A model generated the notes under the pieces. It was not told where the DNA came from, did not search any database, and was given only the letters and a program-made list of their open reading frames with translations. The position numbers were made by a program, and so were the translations under genes. A DNA stretch of 64,000 bases from contig NZ_AUFM01000011.1 of the NCBI RefSeq assembly GCF_000426505.1, positions 620,001 through 684,000 of the forward strand, read 5' to 3'. Position 1 is the stretch's first letter. Every line of letters starts with the position of its first letter. This DNA comes from Nisaea denitrificans DSM 18348. GTDB taxonomy: Bacteria > Pseudomonadota > Alphaproteobacteria > Thalassobaculales > Thalassobaculaceae. Of this stretch, positions 1-9,541 are shown in pieces.

Positions 1-1
1 C

Positions 2-1075
2 TTGACCGGTGCGGCTTTTGTGCGGGGTGATTTTTCCGGAGCGGATATGTTCGGCGCCGTCATGCGCCGGGCAAACCTCGCGGGATGCAATTTTTTCCGG
101 GCAGACCTACGCGGCACCAAGTTTACCGGTGCGCGTCTGGGCGGCGCTGATTTCCGCGAAGCCGACATGCGGCCGGGTGAAATTCGCAATGCGGGAATGC
201 AGCGGACCCAGAGCGTGGACATGTCGGATGCCGTGCTCGATAAATCAAACTTCTCACGCGCCAACATGACCGAAAGCAATCTTGAAGGAGCATCCCTCCG
301 CAACAGTAATCTTTCGGAAGCTGAGCTCGTTGCTGTCAATTTATCCGGCGCTGATCTTGAAGGGGCGAACCTGGAACTGGCGCGGCTGAAAAACGCGGTG
401 ATGGCAGGAACAAACCTGAAGGGAGCAAGCCTGCGTGGAGCGGATCTCGAAGGAGCGGTGCTGCGCAACGTAGACGTATCCGTCTGCGACATGAAGGGCG
501 CGCGTCTCGATAACTGCCGGGTGTTCCTCGGCATCCGGGACCTCAAGGAGGATCTCAAGGTCAAGGTCCAGCGTCATATGAAATGGCTGGCGACCGATGG
601 CAAGGAGGGCGAGCAGGCTGATTTCTCAGGCGCAGACTTGTCAGGGATTGATTTTCAGTATGCCGATCTGAGTGTTGCCAAATTCACAGGGGCTAACCTG
701 GGGAAATGCAATCTCGGGAAATCGTTTCTGACGATGGCCGATTTCACCGGAGCAAATCTCGCGGGAGCCAGTTTCTGGGGCGCTGATATGCGGGGCGTCA
801 TCCTGATGAATGCAGACCTGGCCTCTGTCAATATGGCCGACGCGGACCTGAGCTTTGTGAACATCCTGAGCACCCGCGGCGACCGTCGCGTGGTCCGTTT
901 CCCGTCTACCCTGACTGGTGCCAATCTAGACAAGGCAATTTGTACGAACGCAAATTTCAGCGGTGCACGGCTCGACGGGGTGTCGTTCGAGACTGCGGCA
1001 ACGGATGGCGCGATATTCGGTACGCCCGAATCTGACGAACCCGAATCGTCTGATGAGGCGTCTGAAAACGCCTGA
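2..1075 (+). CDS. pentapeptide-repeat protein, 5' end outside window
   Basis: The protein is built almost entirely of A(D/N)LxG-type pentapeptide repeats, for example GADLEGANLELARL and GASLRGADLEGAVL, which in this family fold into a right-handed quadrilateral beta-helix. Two repeat blocks (about residues 1-170 and 207-345) are separated by a non-repeat linker (FLGIRDLKEDLKVKVQRHMK). The C-terminus is acidic and Ser/Glu-rich. There is no signal peptide or membrane segment in the visible part. The frame is open to the left edge and the first possible start is only a TTG at the second base, so the gene is probably truncated. It converges on the Lrp-like gene six bases downstream. No specific function can be assigned. 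Confidence 0.8.
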   Translation: MTGAAFVRGDFSGADMFGAVMRRANLAGCNFFRADLRGTKFTGARLGGADFREADMRPGEIRNAGMQRTQSVDMSDAVLDKSNFSRANMTESNLEGASLRNSNLSEAELVAVNLSGADLEGANLELARLKNAVMAGTNLKGASLRGADLEGAVLRNVDVSVCDMKGARLDNCRVFLGIRDLKEDLKVKVQRHMKWLATDGKEGEQADFSGADLSGIDFQYADLSVAKFTGANLGKCNLGKSFLTMADFTGANLAGASFWGADMRGVILMNADLASVNMADADLSFVNILSTRGDRRVVRFPSTLTGANLDKAICTNANFSGARLDGVSFETAATDGAIFGTPESDEPESSDEASENA

Positions 1076-1081
1076 TCATCT

Positions 1082-1324
1082 TTACCCGAAAGCTTTGAAG
1101 GTGATGATCGTGAAGGTGTCCTTCACGCCTTTTATGCTGTGGATTTTTTCGGTCACGAACCGGCCGATGTCCGTATCGTCAGGCAGATAGCATTTCATCA
1201 TGAGGTCGTATTGCCCGGAGGTGGAATGCACCTCCGAGACTTCTTCGAAATCCATGATTGCGGCGTCAGCGACATTATAGGCTTCGCTGAGCTCGCATTT
1301 AACCTGAACAAAAATGGTCTGCAT
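1082..1324 (-). CDS. stand-alone Lrp/AsnC ligand-binding (RAM) domain protein
   Basis: This 80-residue protein corresponds to only the C-terminal effector-binding and oligomerisation domain of Lrp/AsnC regulators. The pattern VSEVHSTSGQYDLMMKCYLP followed by IHSIKGVKDTFTIITFKAF is typical. There is no N-terminal helix-turn-helix, so it cannot bind DNA by itself. Such stand-alone RAM proteins are common in bacteria, where they are thought to bind amino acids or to modulate full-length Lrp proteins (inference here). It lies downstream of the DEAD-box helicase gene on the same strand, about 90 bp away, and converges with the pentapeptide-repeat gene. Confidence 0.85.
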   Translation of the reverse strand: MQTIFVQVKCELSEAYNVADAAIMDFEEVSEVHSTSGQYDLMMKCYLPDDTDIGRFVTEKIHSIKGVKDTFTIITFKAFG

Positions 1325-1415
1325 CGGGGAACCCGGTATCTGGAAGCGATGAGCTCCCGATGGTTTCCGAAAAGGGCGCCGAAATCAAGCGGCGCCGCCG
1401 GAGTGGTTGGCTTTC

Positions 1416-2915
1416 TTACTTACGCAGCAGGAATGCCGGAACATGATCACCAAGGCCAACAACCTTCTCGTTGTTGCCGGAGTCGTCATCCCGGTCACGG
1501 CGTGTCTTGCGACCGCGAGCTTCCTGCGCCGGGAATTCAGTGACGTTGCCCGGACCTGGTGTCCGCTCGCCCGGGTAGGCGCGCTCCCGGTCCCGTCCGC
1601 CGCGCGAACGGGGCTTTTTCCGGCCGTTGCTATTATTGCGGCCACCGCGTTTCTCTTCACTGCTCTCGGCGCTGTCAGGGCTTGCCGCTTCGACAGTTTC
1701 TGTCGTCCCGGTGACCGGGCTTTCGGCAACAGTCTTCCCGGCAACGGCCTTCTCGGCGACAGGCGCTTTGTCGGCGTCAGGCGCTTTGGCTGCCTGCTGC
1801 CCTTCGTTCTTGAAAAGCGGGATTTCCTTGCCGATCAATTTAACGATGGCCTGGAGGTATTTGCCGTCTTCGGGAGATGTCAGCGTGAAGGCGCGACCTT
1901 CTTTGCCCGCACGTCCGGTTCGCCCGATCCGATGCACATAGTCTTCTGCATGAGTTGGCACGTCGAAATTGAACACGTGGCTCAGGCCAGCAATGTCCAG
2001 TCCGCGTGCGGCCACGTCGCTGGCACAAAGCAGGTCCGCATCGCCGTCCTTGAAGCGCTGTAGCGTCTTCATGCGATCCGGCTGGGACATGTCGCCATGC
2101 AGTTCAACGGCGTTGTAACCAGATTTTTTCAGGAACCGGTGAACGACGCCGACGTCGCGCTTGCGGTTGCAGAAGATGATTGCGTTGGTTGGTTTTTCGC
2201 TATCGATCAGATTGCGGAGCGTGTCGCGCTTGTCTTTCGCACTCACATTTACGCGCCACTGGCTGACCGTCTCGGCAGCAGAAGTGCCGGCTGTAACAGT
2301 AATCTCGCGCGGATTGATCAGGAACGCATCCGCCAGCTTGCGGATTACCTTGGAAAGCGTCGCGGAGAAGAAAAGCGTTTGCCGGATACGCGGCAGAAGT
2401 CCAACGATCCGTTCGACATCGGGGATAAAGCCCATATCGAGCATTCGGTCAGCTTCGTCGATCACCAGCACTTTGACGTCGGTCATCAGGATCCGGCCGC
2501 GCTCGAAATGGTCGAGCAGGCGGCCCGGGGTCGCGATCAGAACGTCGACGCCGCGATCAAGCTTCTTTTCTTGTTCGGCAAAGGCAACGCCGCCGATCAG
2601 AAGAGCCATGTTGAGTTGGTTGTATTTGCCGTACTTGACGAAATTATCCGCGACCTGAGCCGCAAGCTCGCGCGTGGGGCACAGGATCAGGGAGCGCGGC
2701 ATCCGCGCTTTGGCTCGTCCGGCCGCCAGGATGTCAATCATCGGCAGGGTAAAGGACGCGGTCTTACCGGTCCCGGTTTGTGCGCAGCCGAGAATGTCTC
2801 TTCCCATGAGAACATGGGGAATTGCCTGCTCCTGGATAGGAGTGGGTGTTGTGTAACCAGCATCGGTTACCGCAGAAACAACTGCGTCGCTAAGTCCAAG
2901 GTCTGAAAACGTCAA
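1416..2915 (-). CDS. DEAD-box ATP-dependent RNA helicase, RhlE-like
   Basis: The 499-residue protein has the full motif set of a DEAD-box helicase: Q motif (TPTPIQEQA, 23-31), motif I AQTGTGKT (45-52), PTRELAAQ, TPGRLLDH, motif II DEAD (153-156), SAT, ASDVAARGLDI and HRIGRTGRAG. The last 130 residues form a low-complexity tail, first Ala/Val/Glu-rich, then Arg/Gly-rich (KRGGRNNSNGRKK), as in RhlE-type helicases that bind RNA or degradosome partners. It probably unwinds structured RNA during ribosome assembly or mRNA turnover. The gene is monocistronic or runs on into the Lrp-like gene. The 235 bp upstream hold no other gene and presumably contain its promoter. Confidence 0.93.
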   Translation of the reverse strand: MTFSDLGLSDAVVSAVTDAGYTTPTPIQEQAIPHVLMGRDILGCAQTGTGKTASFTLPMIDILAAGRAKARMPRSLILCPTRELAAQVADNFVKYGKYNQLNMALLIGGVAFAEQEKKLDRGVDVLIATPGRLLDHFERGRILMTDVKVLVIDEADRMLDMGFIPDVERIVGLLPRIRQTLFFSATLSKVIRKLADAFLINPREITVTAGTSAAETVSQWRVNVSAKDKRDTLRNLIDSEKPTNAIIFCNRKRDVGVVHRFLKKSGYNAVELHGDMSQPDRMKTLQRFKDGDADLLCASDVAARGLDIAGLSHVFNFDVPTHAEDYVHRIGRTGRAGKEGRAFTLTSPEDGKYLQAIVKLIGKEIPLFKNEGQQAAKAPDADKAPVAEKAVAGKTVAESPVTGTTETVEAASPDSAESSEEKRGGRNNSNGRKKPRSRGGRDRERAYPGERTPGPGNVTEFPAQEARGRKTRRDRDDDSGNNEKVVGLGDHVPAFLLRK

Positions 2916-3150
2916 GGTACCGCCTATTTTATCGCGTTGGCTGAGATTTTACAGATTGTCTGTAAGGTGCTCGGCGCGAAGATGAAGCGGATATTATGTG
3001 TAGCGTGGCCGCTGTCAACAAAGAGATCGTCTAATTCGCGCGCACCAGCCATGTTTTGGTGGTGTGTGTAGTATCCGTACCATACTTTCGTAATAAATAT
3101 GAAACTAAACTCGCGGCTGGTATTTTTGAAGTCGATTCCCTTCGCCGGGA

Positions 3151-5157
3151 TCAGACGTCGATATCCGTGACGAATTTCGCGTTTTCCTGAATGAACTGGA
3201 AACGAAGCTCCGGCTTCCGTCCCATCAGAGTTTCAACGGTCTGTTCCACAGCCCGGCGCGCCTCCGCAGCCGCACTTTCAGGATCGAGGCCCTTGAGCGA
3301 CGGCGGTACGGAGACCCGCAGCAGGATACGCTTTTCAGGGTCCATGGTCGTTTCCTTGAGCTGCTTCGGCGGCATCTCGCCAAGGCCTTTGAAGCGCGAG
3401 ACCTCTATTTTGGCCCGCCCAGTCATTTCCGTCCGGATCAGCTCCTCCCGATGGGCATCGTCCCTCGCGTAGACCGATTTGGTCCCCTGGGTCAGCCGGT
3501 AGAGCGGGGGCAAGGCGAGATAGAGATGACCCTGTTCGACCAGCTTGGGCATTTCACGGAAGAAATAGGTCATCAGCAGCGAGGCAATGTGGGCGCCGTC
3601 AACGTCGGCATCCGTCATGATGATGACTTTGCCATAGCGTAACTGGTCTTCGTCATAGCGGTCGCCCGTGCCGCAGCCGAGGGCAAGCGAGATGTCGGAC
3701 AGTTCCTGATTGCCGCGCAATTTCTCGATCGAAGCACTGGCCACGTTCAGGATCTTGCCGCGGAGTGGCAGAATGGCCTGGGTCGCACGGTTACGGGCCT
3801 GTTTGGCGGAGCCGCCGGCGCTGTCGCCCTCGACCAGGAAAATTTCGGTGCTTTCCTGTTCGGACTTGCTGCAATCAGCGAGCTTGCCGGGAAGGCGGAG
3901 TTTCCGGGTGGCTGTTTTGCGGGAGACTTCCTTTTGCTGGCGCCGGCGCAGACGGTCATCGGCCCGTTCGGTAATCCTCTCGAGAAGCTGGTTGGATGTT
4001 TCCGGACTTGCGGAAAGCCAGTGGTCGAAATGATCCTTGACCGTTTGCTCTACGAGCTTCGTGGCATGGGCACTGACCAGTCGCTCCTTAGTCTGGCCCT
4101 GGAACTGCGGGTCCCTGATAAAGACCGACAGCATGATGCAGGCGCCGCCCATGACGTCCTCTGCGGTGATCTGTGCGGCTTTTTTCGCGCCACCAACCAT
4201 CTCCGCATAGGCCCGAATGCCGCGCAGCAAGGCGGTCCGCAGGCCGGCCTCGTGGGTTCCGCCGCTGGGTGTCGGAATAGTGTTGCAATAGGCATTCATG
4301 AAACCGTCGTCGCGGTCGTCCGGCCAGGTCACGGCCCATTCGACGCGCTCGCGCGTTGCGCCTTCTTCCTTGTCGCCGGCAAAGGGCTCGCCGATCAGTA
4401 CGCGGTCGCCGAGCGTGCTGTTCAAGAAGTCCGCGAGACCGCCCGGATAGTGCAGGGTGGCCGCGGCCGGGGTCCCGTCTCCTTCGCCGATCAATGCTGT
4501 ATCGCAGGACCAGCGGATCTCCACGCCTTTGAAGAGGTAGGCCTTGGATCGAGCCAGCCTGTAAAGCATGGCCGGACGGAAGCGGGCCTTGCCGAAGATT
4601 TCCTCGTCCGGATGGAAGCGTACCGTTGTGCCGCGCCGGTTCTGCACCGGTCCTCTGGACTCAAGCGCCCCTTGGGTGATGCCGCGGCTGAAGCGCTGAG
4701 CATAAAGCTGCTTGTCCCGCGCGACTTCGACTTCCATCACGTCGGACAGTGCATTTACCACCGAAATACCGACGCCGTGCAGGCCGCCGGATGTGCTGTA
4801 GACCTTGTCCGAGAATTTACCGCCGGCATGCAGCGTCGACAGGATGACTTCCAGTGCGGACTTGTCCTTGAACTTGGGATGCGGATCGACGGGGATGCCG
4901 CGGCCGTTATCCCGGATGGTGACCGTCATGTCCGCGCTCAGGTCGATCTCGATCCGGCTCGCGAATCCCGCAACGGCCTCGTCCATGGAATTGTCCAGAA
5001 CCTCGGCCACGAGATGGTGCATTGCACGCTCGTCGGTGCCGCCAATATACATTCCCGGACGCCGACGGACTGGCTCCAGGCCCTCAAGGACCTCGATATC
5101 CTTCGCGGAATAGTCATCATCGCTGCGGGCGGCGTTGCTTTGGAACAGGTCCGACAT
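3151..5157 (-). CDS. parE: DNA topoisomerase IV subunit B
   Basis: This is a 668-residue type IIA topoisomerase ATPase subunit. The GHKL ATPase domain shows VLDNSMDEAVAG, DNGRGIPVD and GGLHGVGISVVNALS. The TOPRIM domain shows EGDSAGGSAKQARNR and DADVDGAHI, which bind the catalytic metal. The length (about 650 rather than 800 residues) and the C-terminus KPELRFQFIQENAKFVTDIDV fit ParE rather than GyrB. With ParC, encoded elsewhere, it decatenates daughter chromosomes. It starts at an ATG, has no operon partner and is divergent from the thioesterase gene. Confidence 0.93.
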   Translation of the reverse strand: MSDLFQSNAARSDDDYSAKDIEVLEGLEPVRRRPGMYIGGTDERAMHHLVAEVLDNSMDEAVAGFASRIEIDLSADMTVTIRDNGRGIPVDPHPKFKDKSALEVILSTLHAGGKFSDKVYSTSGGLHGVGISVVNALSDVMEVEVARDKQLYAQRFSRGITQGALESRGPVQNRRGTTVRFHPDEEIFGKARFRPAMLYRLARSKAYLFKGVEIRWSCDTALIGEGDGTPAAATLHYPGGLADFLNSTLGDRVLIGEPFAGDKEEGATRERVEWAVTWPDDRDDGFMNAYCNTIPTPSGGTHEAGLRTALLRGIRAYAEMVGGAKKAAQITAEDVMGGACIMLSVFIRDPQFQGQTKERLVSAHATKLVEQTVKDHFDHWLSASPETSNQLLERITERADDRLRRRQQKEVSRKTATRKLRLPGKLADCSKSEQESTEIFLVEGDSAGGSAKQARNRATQAILPLRGKILNVASASIEKLRGNQELSDISLALGCGTGDRYDEDQLRYGKVIIMTDADVDGAHIASLLMTYFFREMPKLVEQGHLYLALPPLYRLTQGTKSVYARDDAHREELIRTEMTGRAKIEVSRFKGLGEMPPKQLKETTMDPEKRILLRVSVPPSLKGLDPESAAAEARRAVEQTVETLMGRKPELRFQFIQENAKFVTDIDV

Positions 5158-5261
5158 GGATAGGGTGCGTCCTCAGAAGCCAGAAAATTGGTTTATCCTG
5201 TAGTCTGTCGGGCGAATACTACAAGATATAGGCAACACTCGCCAAGCAATCAGGAGTGGTT

Positions 5262-5648
5262 ATGACAGAAGTTGCACGTCAGCCGGTCGGGACCTTGCAG
5301 GTCCGGACGATCGCGATGCCGTCGGATACGAACCCCAGCGGCGATATCTTTGGCGGCTGGGTGCTCAGCCAGATGGATATTGCCGGAGGTACGGCAGCAG
5401 CGCAGCGGGCAAAAAGTCGTGTGGCGACGGTCGGTGTTGAAGCCATGTCCTTTCACAAACCGGTCCGTGTCGGTGATGTCCTTTCTTGTTATGCCAGCTT
5501 GGAAAAGCAGGGCACGACATCTCTGACCTTTCGGATCGAGGCCTGGGTCATTCGCGCCGGAACCTATCAGGGGGATGAAGTTCTCGTGACAGAGGGCCAT
5601 TTCACCTTTGTTGCGCTTGACGAGAGCGGCAGGAAGCGGAAGTTGTAA
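5262..5648 (+). CDS. acyl-CoA thioesterase, YciA-like hotdog fold
   Basis: This 128-residue single hotdog-domain protein carries the family signature NPSGDIFGGWVLSQMDIAGG, in which the Asp of the MDIA segment is the expected catalytic acid, then SFHKPVRVGDVLSCYA. It hydrolyses short- to medium-chain acyl-CoA thioesters in the cytoplasm. I chose the ATG at 5262 because AGGAG lies five bases upstream; a GTG two codons earlier overlaps that Shine-Dalgarno sequence. The next gene follows 44 bp later on the same strand. Confidence 0.9.
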   Translation: MTEVARQPVGTLQVRTIAMPSDTNPSGDIFGGWVLSQMDIAGGTAAAQRAKSRVATVGVEAMSFHKPVRVGDVLSCYASLEKQGTTSLTFRIEAWVIRAGTYQGDEVLVTEGHFTFVALDESGRKRKL

Positions 5649-5692
5649 AACCTCTGAGGTGGGTTGCAAACGGATTATTGGAGGCGTACTGT

Positions 5693-6100
5693 GTGCGCAT
5701 GTTTGGCGTGCTGAACGATCTTCGGACACGACTGGGTGTCGGCTTTTTGATGGCTGTCGCGTGGCTTCTGTTTCTCCAGGCTGGCGGCGCATCGGCCGGG
5801 CAGGCCGATATCGAGAAAGTAGATGTCGAACGGGCTGCTGACGGCTCTTACAGCTTTCATGTAACCGTGCGTCACGCCGATACGGGTTGGGACCACTATG
5901 CGAATGCCTGGTCGGTACTGGCGCCGGATGGAACGCTGCTTGGCGAACGTGTGCTGTATCACCCGCATGTCAATGAGCAGCCGTTCACCCGGTCGCTGTC
6001 CGGCGTTTCCATACCGGATGGCATCAGCAAGGTAATTGTGAGGGCGCGCGACAGCCAGCATGGCGAGGGAGGGCGCAGTCTCGAAGTCGAATTGCCGTGA
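5693..6100 (+). CDS. conserved secreted protein of unknown function
   Basis: I do not recognise a named family for this 135-residue protein. It has an N-terminal signal peptide: a charged start, hydrophobic core GFLMAVAWLLFLQAGG and the likely cleavage site ASA-GQ. The mature part is predicted beta-rich, with YSFHVTVRHADTGWDHYANAWSVL and a C-terminal IVRARDSQHGEG segment, and resembles small periplasmic proteins of alphaproteobacteria. The GTG start is chosen because GGAGG lies eight bases upstream; an ATG two codons later is the alternative. It sits between a thioesterase gene and a ParA-like gene. Confidence 0.7.
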   Translation: MRMFGVLNDLRTRLGVGFLMAVAWLLFLQAGGASAGQADIEKVDVERAADGSYSFHVTVRHADTGWDHYANAWSVLAPDGTLLGERVLYHPHVNEQPFTRSLSGVSIPDGISKVIVRARDSQHGEGGRSLEVELP

Positions 6101-6157
6101 GTCTGCCTGCGAGGGACCTATACGGGGCGCGAGCCGCGGCAACGAGACGGAGAAGAA

Positions 6158-6793
6158 ATGTTTACCATTGCGGTAGCGAATACCAAGGGCGGCGCCGGCA
6201 AGACGACATTGGCGACGACACTGGCTGCGCATTACGCGGGACGCGGCTTGCAGACGGCGTTGGGAGATCTGGATTTGCAGCAGAGCTCATTGGGCTGGCT
6301 GCGTCGGCGTCCGTCGGAAGTGCCGAAGATCGGCGGTGTGGATCTCGAAGAGGACGGTGCCAAGCCACGGAAAAAGACAGATATTCTGGTCGTGGACTGT
6401 GTTGCCGCGATGAGCCGCGACGTGGTGAAGGATGTGGTGAAGCGCGCGGATGTTATCGTGATTCCAGTCCTGCCGTCGGCATTCGATGAGGACGGGACAA
6501 GGCGTTTCATGGATCAGCTCGCGGACCTGAAGCCAATTCGCAAGAACAAGCGGGCGGTCGCGTTTGTCGGTAACCGGGTTCGGCTGCGGACAAAGGCGGC
6601 CGAGCGTCTGGAGCATTTTCTCGAAGATCTTGGTTTTCCGAATGTCGCCACGCTGCGGGATACGCAGCTCTATGCCCAGGCGGCACAGGAAGGTCTCGCC
6701 ATTATGGAGTTAGCGAGCCGGCGCACCTATGACCATGTGATGGACCTTCAACCACTCATCGATTTCATCGAGGAATCACGTTTGTCTGCATAG
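6158..6793 (+). CDS. orphan ParA/MinD-like ATPase
   Basis: This 211-residue P-loop ATPase has the deviant Walker A motif KGGAGKTT (residues 10-17) with the signature first lysine, a Walker A' region GDLDLQQSSLGWL and a Walker B strand ILVVDC. The residues after Walker B are CVAA instead of the usual xPAG/PPG, so the switch II segment is divergent. Family members dimerise on ATP and position DNA or protein cargo. There is no ParB gene or parS-like site beside it, so it is probably not the chromosomal ParA but an orphan, perhaps a positioning or partition-like protein (inference). An AGAAG ribosome-binding site precedes the ATG. Confidence 0.82.
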   Translation: MFTIAVANTKGGAGKTTLATTLAAHYAGRGLQTALGDLDLQQSSLGWLRRRPSEVPKIGGVDLEEDGAKPRKKTDILVVDCVAAMSRDVVKDVVKRADVIVIPVLPSAFDEDGTRRFMDQLADLKPIRKNKRAVAFVGNRVRLRTKAAERLEHFLEDLGFPNVATLRDTQLYAQAAQEGLAIMELASRRTYDHVMDLQPLIDFIEESRLSA

Positions 6794-6912
6794 TTTCGGA
6801 TCGACTCCGTGTCTGTACATTTTTGTGCCGGCTGACCTGTAACAATGTTGGTTGCGGCAGGGTCCCGCGCTGCCGATGATCCGCCGGTAAAAATTCTGAT
6901 TGGACTCAGATA

Positions 6913-7788
6913 ATGCCGGCGGGAAATGCGCTTAAGACAGCTATTCTTGTGATTGTGTCCTGCGCCTTTTTCGCAGGCGCCAACGCCTGTGCCAAGGGGG
7001 TGCAGATCCTGGAAGTCGGCCCTGATCTTCATCCGCTGCAAATCGCCTTCGCACGCTTTGCATTCGGATTTCTGACCCTTCTGCCTTTCATACTACACCG
7101 CGGCATTGGCGTGTTCCGGACGCAAATTCCGGTGAAGCATGGATTGCGCATCGTCTTTGGAGCAGCCGGCGTTACGGCCTCCTTCGCGGCTGTTGGCATG
7201 ATGCCATTGGCAGACGCGATCGCGATTGCCTGGACAAGCCCGATCTTCGCAATGATCTTCGCGATCCTCTTCTTGCGTGAACGGGTGGTGCCGCTCCGTT
7301 GGGCCGGAGCTGCGCTCGGGCTTGCGGGCGTGGTGATCATGAATCAGCCTGGGGCCGGAGTGCTTCAGACGGGAGCTCTGGTAGCACTCTTGTCCGCGGT
7401 ACTGGTTGGCGCGGAGGTGGTGACGATCCGTCTGCTCGCGCAGTCCGACAATCCCCTGACCATCCTGGCCATCAATAATCTGTCGGGTGCAGTGATATCG
7501 GGCGTTGCCGTCATTCCCGTCTTCCAGATGCCAGACCTAGCCCAACTCCCCTATCTTATCGGAGTGGGCTCGGTGATGGTCTGCGGGCAATTGCTTTTTA
7601 TCAGGGCGGCAGCGATTGGCGAGGCCAGCTTTATCGCGCCGTTCTATTACAGCACGCTGGTTTATGCGGCCCTCTTCGGATTGCTGTTTTTCGGTGAAAC
7701 CCCTGGGTTCCACCTGCTTGCTGGTGGCGGCCTGATAGCGGTCAGTGGTCTTGTCATCGCATTTGTCAGGCCGCGCGCTGTGGCCTGA
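6913..7788 (+). CDS. EamA-family (DMT) inner-membrane transporter
   Basis: The 291-residue protein has about ten predicted membrane helices arranged as two EamA repeats (about residues 8-137 and 148-282). Typical features are the WTSPIFAMIFAILFLRERV end of the first repeat, followed by WAGAALGLAGVVIM, and the matching YYSTLVYAALFGLLFFGETP in the second. DMT carriers export amino acids, nucleosides or other metabolites; the substrate cannot be read from the sequence. The gene stands alone, converging with glnA across a bidirectional terminator. Confidence 0.88.
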   Translation: MPAGNALKTAILVIVSCAFFAGANACAKGVQILEVGPDLHPLQIAFARFAFGFLTLLPFILHRGIGVFRTQIPVKHGLRIVFGAAGVTASFAAVGMMPLADAIAIAWTSPIFAMIFAILFLRERVVPLRWAGAALGLAGVVIMNQPGAGVLQTGALVALLSAVLVGAEVVTIRLLAQSDNPLTILAINNLSGAVISGVAVIPVFQMPDLAQLPYLIGVGSVMVCGQLLFIRAAAIGEASFIAPFYYSTLVYAALFGLLFFGETPGFHLLAGGGLIAVSGLVIAFVRPRAVA

Positions 7789-7815
7789 GCCTGGGCTCCA
7801 CTTTACAAGACGCAC

Positions 7816-7850
7816 AAAAAAACGGGCCACACGAGGCGGCCCGAGTTTTG
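7816..7850 (-). terminator. Rho-independent terminator of glnBA, possibly bidirectional
   Basis: CGGGCC at 7823-7828 pairs with GGCCCG at 7838-7843 around a nine-base loop. On the minus strand the stem is followed by seven Ts, which ends glnA transcription. On the plus strand it is followed by AGTTTT, so it may also stop the EamA gene. Confidence 0.85.
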
Positions 7851-7942
7851 GGAGGAAGCCTTCCGCCGGATAAAAGCGCACCGGCGAAAGGGCTTGAAGA
7901 CGTCCAAGGCGAAGCGGCCGGGATGCCCGGCCGCCCGTTGCC

Positions 7943-9352
7943 TTAGACGGAGTAGTACATCTCGAATTCGACCGGATGCGGGGTCTGTTCGAAGCGGATG
8001 ACCTCATCCATTTTCAGTTCGATGTAGGCATCGATCTGATCGTTGGTGAAGACATCACCCTGGGTCAGGAACGAACGGTCCGCATCGAGGCTTTCCAGAG
8101 CTTCGCGCAGGCTGCCGGCAACGGTCGGGATGTCGGCCAGTTCTTCCGGCGGCAGGTCGTACAGATCCTTGTCCATCGGGTCGCCCGGATGGATCTTGTT
8201 CTGGATACCGTCAAGGCCGGCCATCAGCATGGCGGAGAAGGCCAGGTACGGGTTGCCGGCAGGATCCGGGAACCGAACTTCGACGCGCTTGCCCTTCGGG
8301 CTGTTCACGAACGGGATACGGCAGGAAGCGGAACGGTTGCGCGCGGAATATGCGAGCAGAACCGGTGCTTCAAAGCCCGGGACCAGACGCTTGTAGCTGT
8401 TGGTCGTCGGGTTCGTGAAGGCGTTGAGGGCCTTCGCGTGCTTGATGATGCCGCCGATATAGTAGAGGCACATTTCGGAGAGATCGGCATAACCATTGCC
8501 GGCGAAGAGCGGCTTGCCGTCTTTCCAGATCGACTGGTGAACGTGCATGCCCGAGCCGTTGTCTTCAGCGATTGGCTTCGGCATGAAGGTCGCGGTCTTG
8601 CCATAGGCATGGGCGACGTTATGCACCACGTATTTGTACATCTGCAGGGCATCGGCGGTCTCGATCAGCGTGCCGAATTTCATGCCGAGTTCGTGCTGGG
8701 CCGGAGCGACTTCATGGTGGTGCTTCTCGATATCCACACCCATTTCGCCCATGACCGCGAGCATTTCGCTGCGCAGATCCTGTTCGCTGTCCACCGGCGG
8801 AACCGGGAAGTAGCCGCCCTTGACGCCCGGACGGTGACCCATGTTGCCTTCTTCATAGGAGCGGGCGGAGTTGTAAGGGCCTTCCGGGTGATCGACTTCG
8901 TAGTAGCCGATATTGGAGCCGGTTTTGATCTTCACGTCCTCGAACACAAAGAACTCGGCTTCCGGGCCGAAGAACGCGGTGTCGCCTATACCGAGGCTGT
9001 TCAGGTGGTTAAGTGCGGCTTTCGCCGTAGAACGCGGATCGCGCTCGTAGGGCTGGCCGGTGATCGGATCCACAACGTCGCAGAGGATCATCAGGGTCGG
9101 CTGTGCGAAGAACGGATCGACGCGCGCCGTGGACAGATCCAGCTTGAGGCTCATGTCGGATTCGTTGATTGCTTTCCAGCCGGCGATGGAGGAGCCATCG
9201 AACATGAAGCCTTCAACGAGGCTTTCTGCATCGATTGTCTCGATGGCCTGCGTCACGTGCTGCATCTTGCCGCGCGGATCCGTGAAACGGAGATCAACGA
9301 ACTTGCAGTCGTGTTCCTTGATCATGCTCAAAACGGCGTTCACATCAGACAT
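7943..9352 (-). CDS. glnA: type I glutamine synthetase
   Basis: This 469-residue enzyme makes glutamine from glutamate, ammonia and ATP and is the main entry point for ammonium. Visible family motifs are FDGSSIAGW near the N-terminus, GSGMHVHQS (ATP/glutamate site), NRSASCRIP and the adenylylation segment LYDLPPEE, whose tyrosine is the target of GlnE. That tyrosine marks it as a GSI-beta enzyme under covalent control. It lies 205 bp downstream of glnB on the same strand, the arrangement known from Azospirillum and Rhodospirillum, so both are probably expressed from the sigma-54 promoter upstream of glnB, with possible internal control in the gap. Confidence 0.97.
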   Translation of the reverse strand: MSDVNAVLSMIKEHDCKFVDLRFTDPRGKMQHVTQAIETIDAESLVEGFMFDGSSIAGWKAINESDMSLKLDLSTARVDPFFAQPTLMILCDVVDPITGQPYERDPRSTAKAALNHLNSLGIGDTAFFGPEAEFFVFEDVKIKTGSNIGYYEVDHPEGPYNSARSYEEGNMGHRPGVKGGYFPVPPVDSEQDLRSEMLAVMGEMGVDIEKHHHEVAPAQHELGMKFGTLIETADALQMYKYVVHNVAHAYGKTATFMPKPIAEDNGSGMHVHQSIWKDGKPLFAGNGYADLSEMCLYYIGGIIKHAKALNAFTNPTTNSYKRLVPGFEAPVLLAYSARNRSASCRIPFVNSPKGKRVEVRFPDPAGNPYLAFSAMLMAGLDGIQNKIHPGDPMDKDLYDLPPEELADIPTVAGSLREALESLDADRSFLTQGDVFTNDQIDAYIELKMDEVIRFEQTPHPVEFEMYYSV

Positions 9353-9494
9353 AGTCTTCCTTCCTGACTTGATGGGTCGTTGCCTCTCCGGGCGTTCGGA
9401 GCAACCGTTGGCGGTTTGTCCGAAAGCCTTTCTGGCCGGGCGTCCCGGGTTTGACGGGGTTCCGGATTCCTGTCCAGCCCCGACGAATTCATTA

Positions 9495-9541
9495 GTCCAG
9501 CCGGTTCAGGCTGGACGGTTTACGTCCTCCCATCGGGAGGA
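9495..9541 (-). other. tandem hairpins in the glnB-glnA gap
   Basis: Two short stem-loops lie between the genes: GTCCAGCC/GGCTGGAC with a six-base loop (9495-9516) and TCCTCCC/GGGAGGA with a three-base loop (9525-9541). Neither is followed by a T-run on the minus strand, so they are not typical terminators. They could be mRNA processing or stabilising elements that set the glnB:glnA ratio (inference). Confidence 0.45.

Noticed and set aside
3934-5163. 409-codon open frame opposite parE
   Set aside because: It lies fully antisense to parE, has no family motifs and its composition is that of a GC-rich shadow frame.
7976-9367. 463-codon open frame opposite glnA
   Set aside because: Fully antisense to an unmistakable glutamine synthetase; the His/Arg/Val-rich translation shows no domain.
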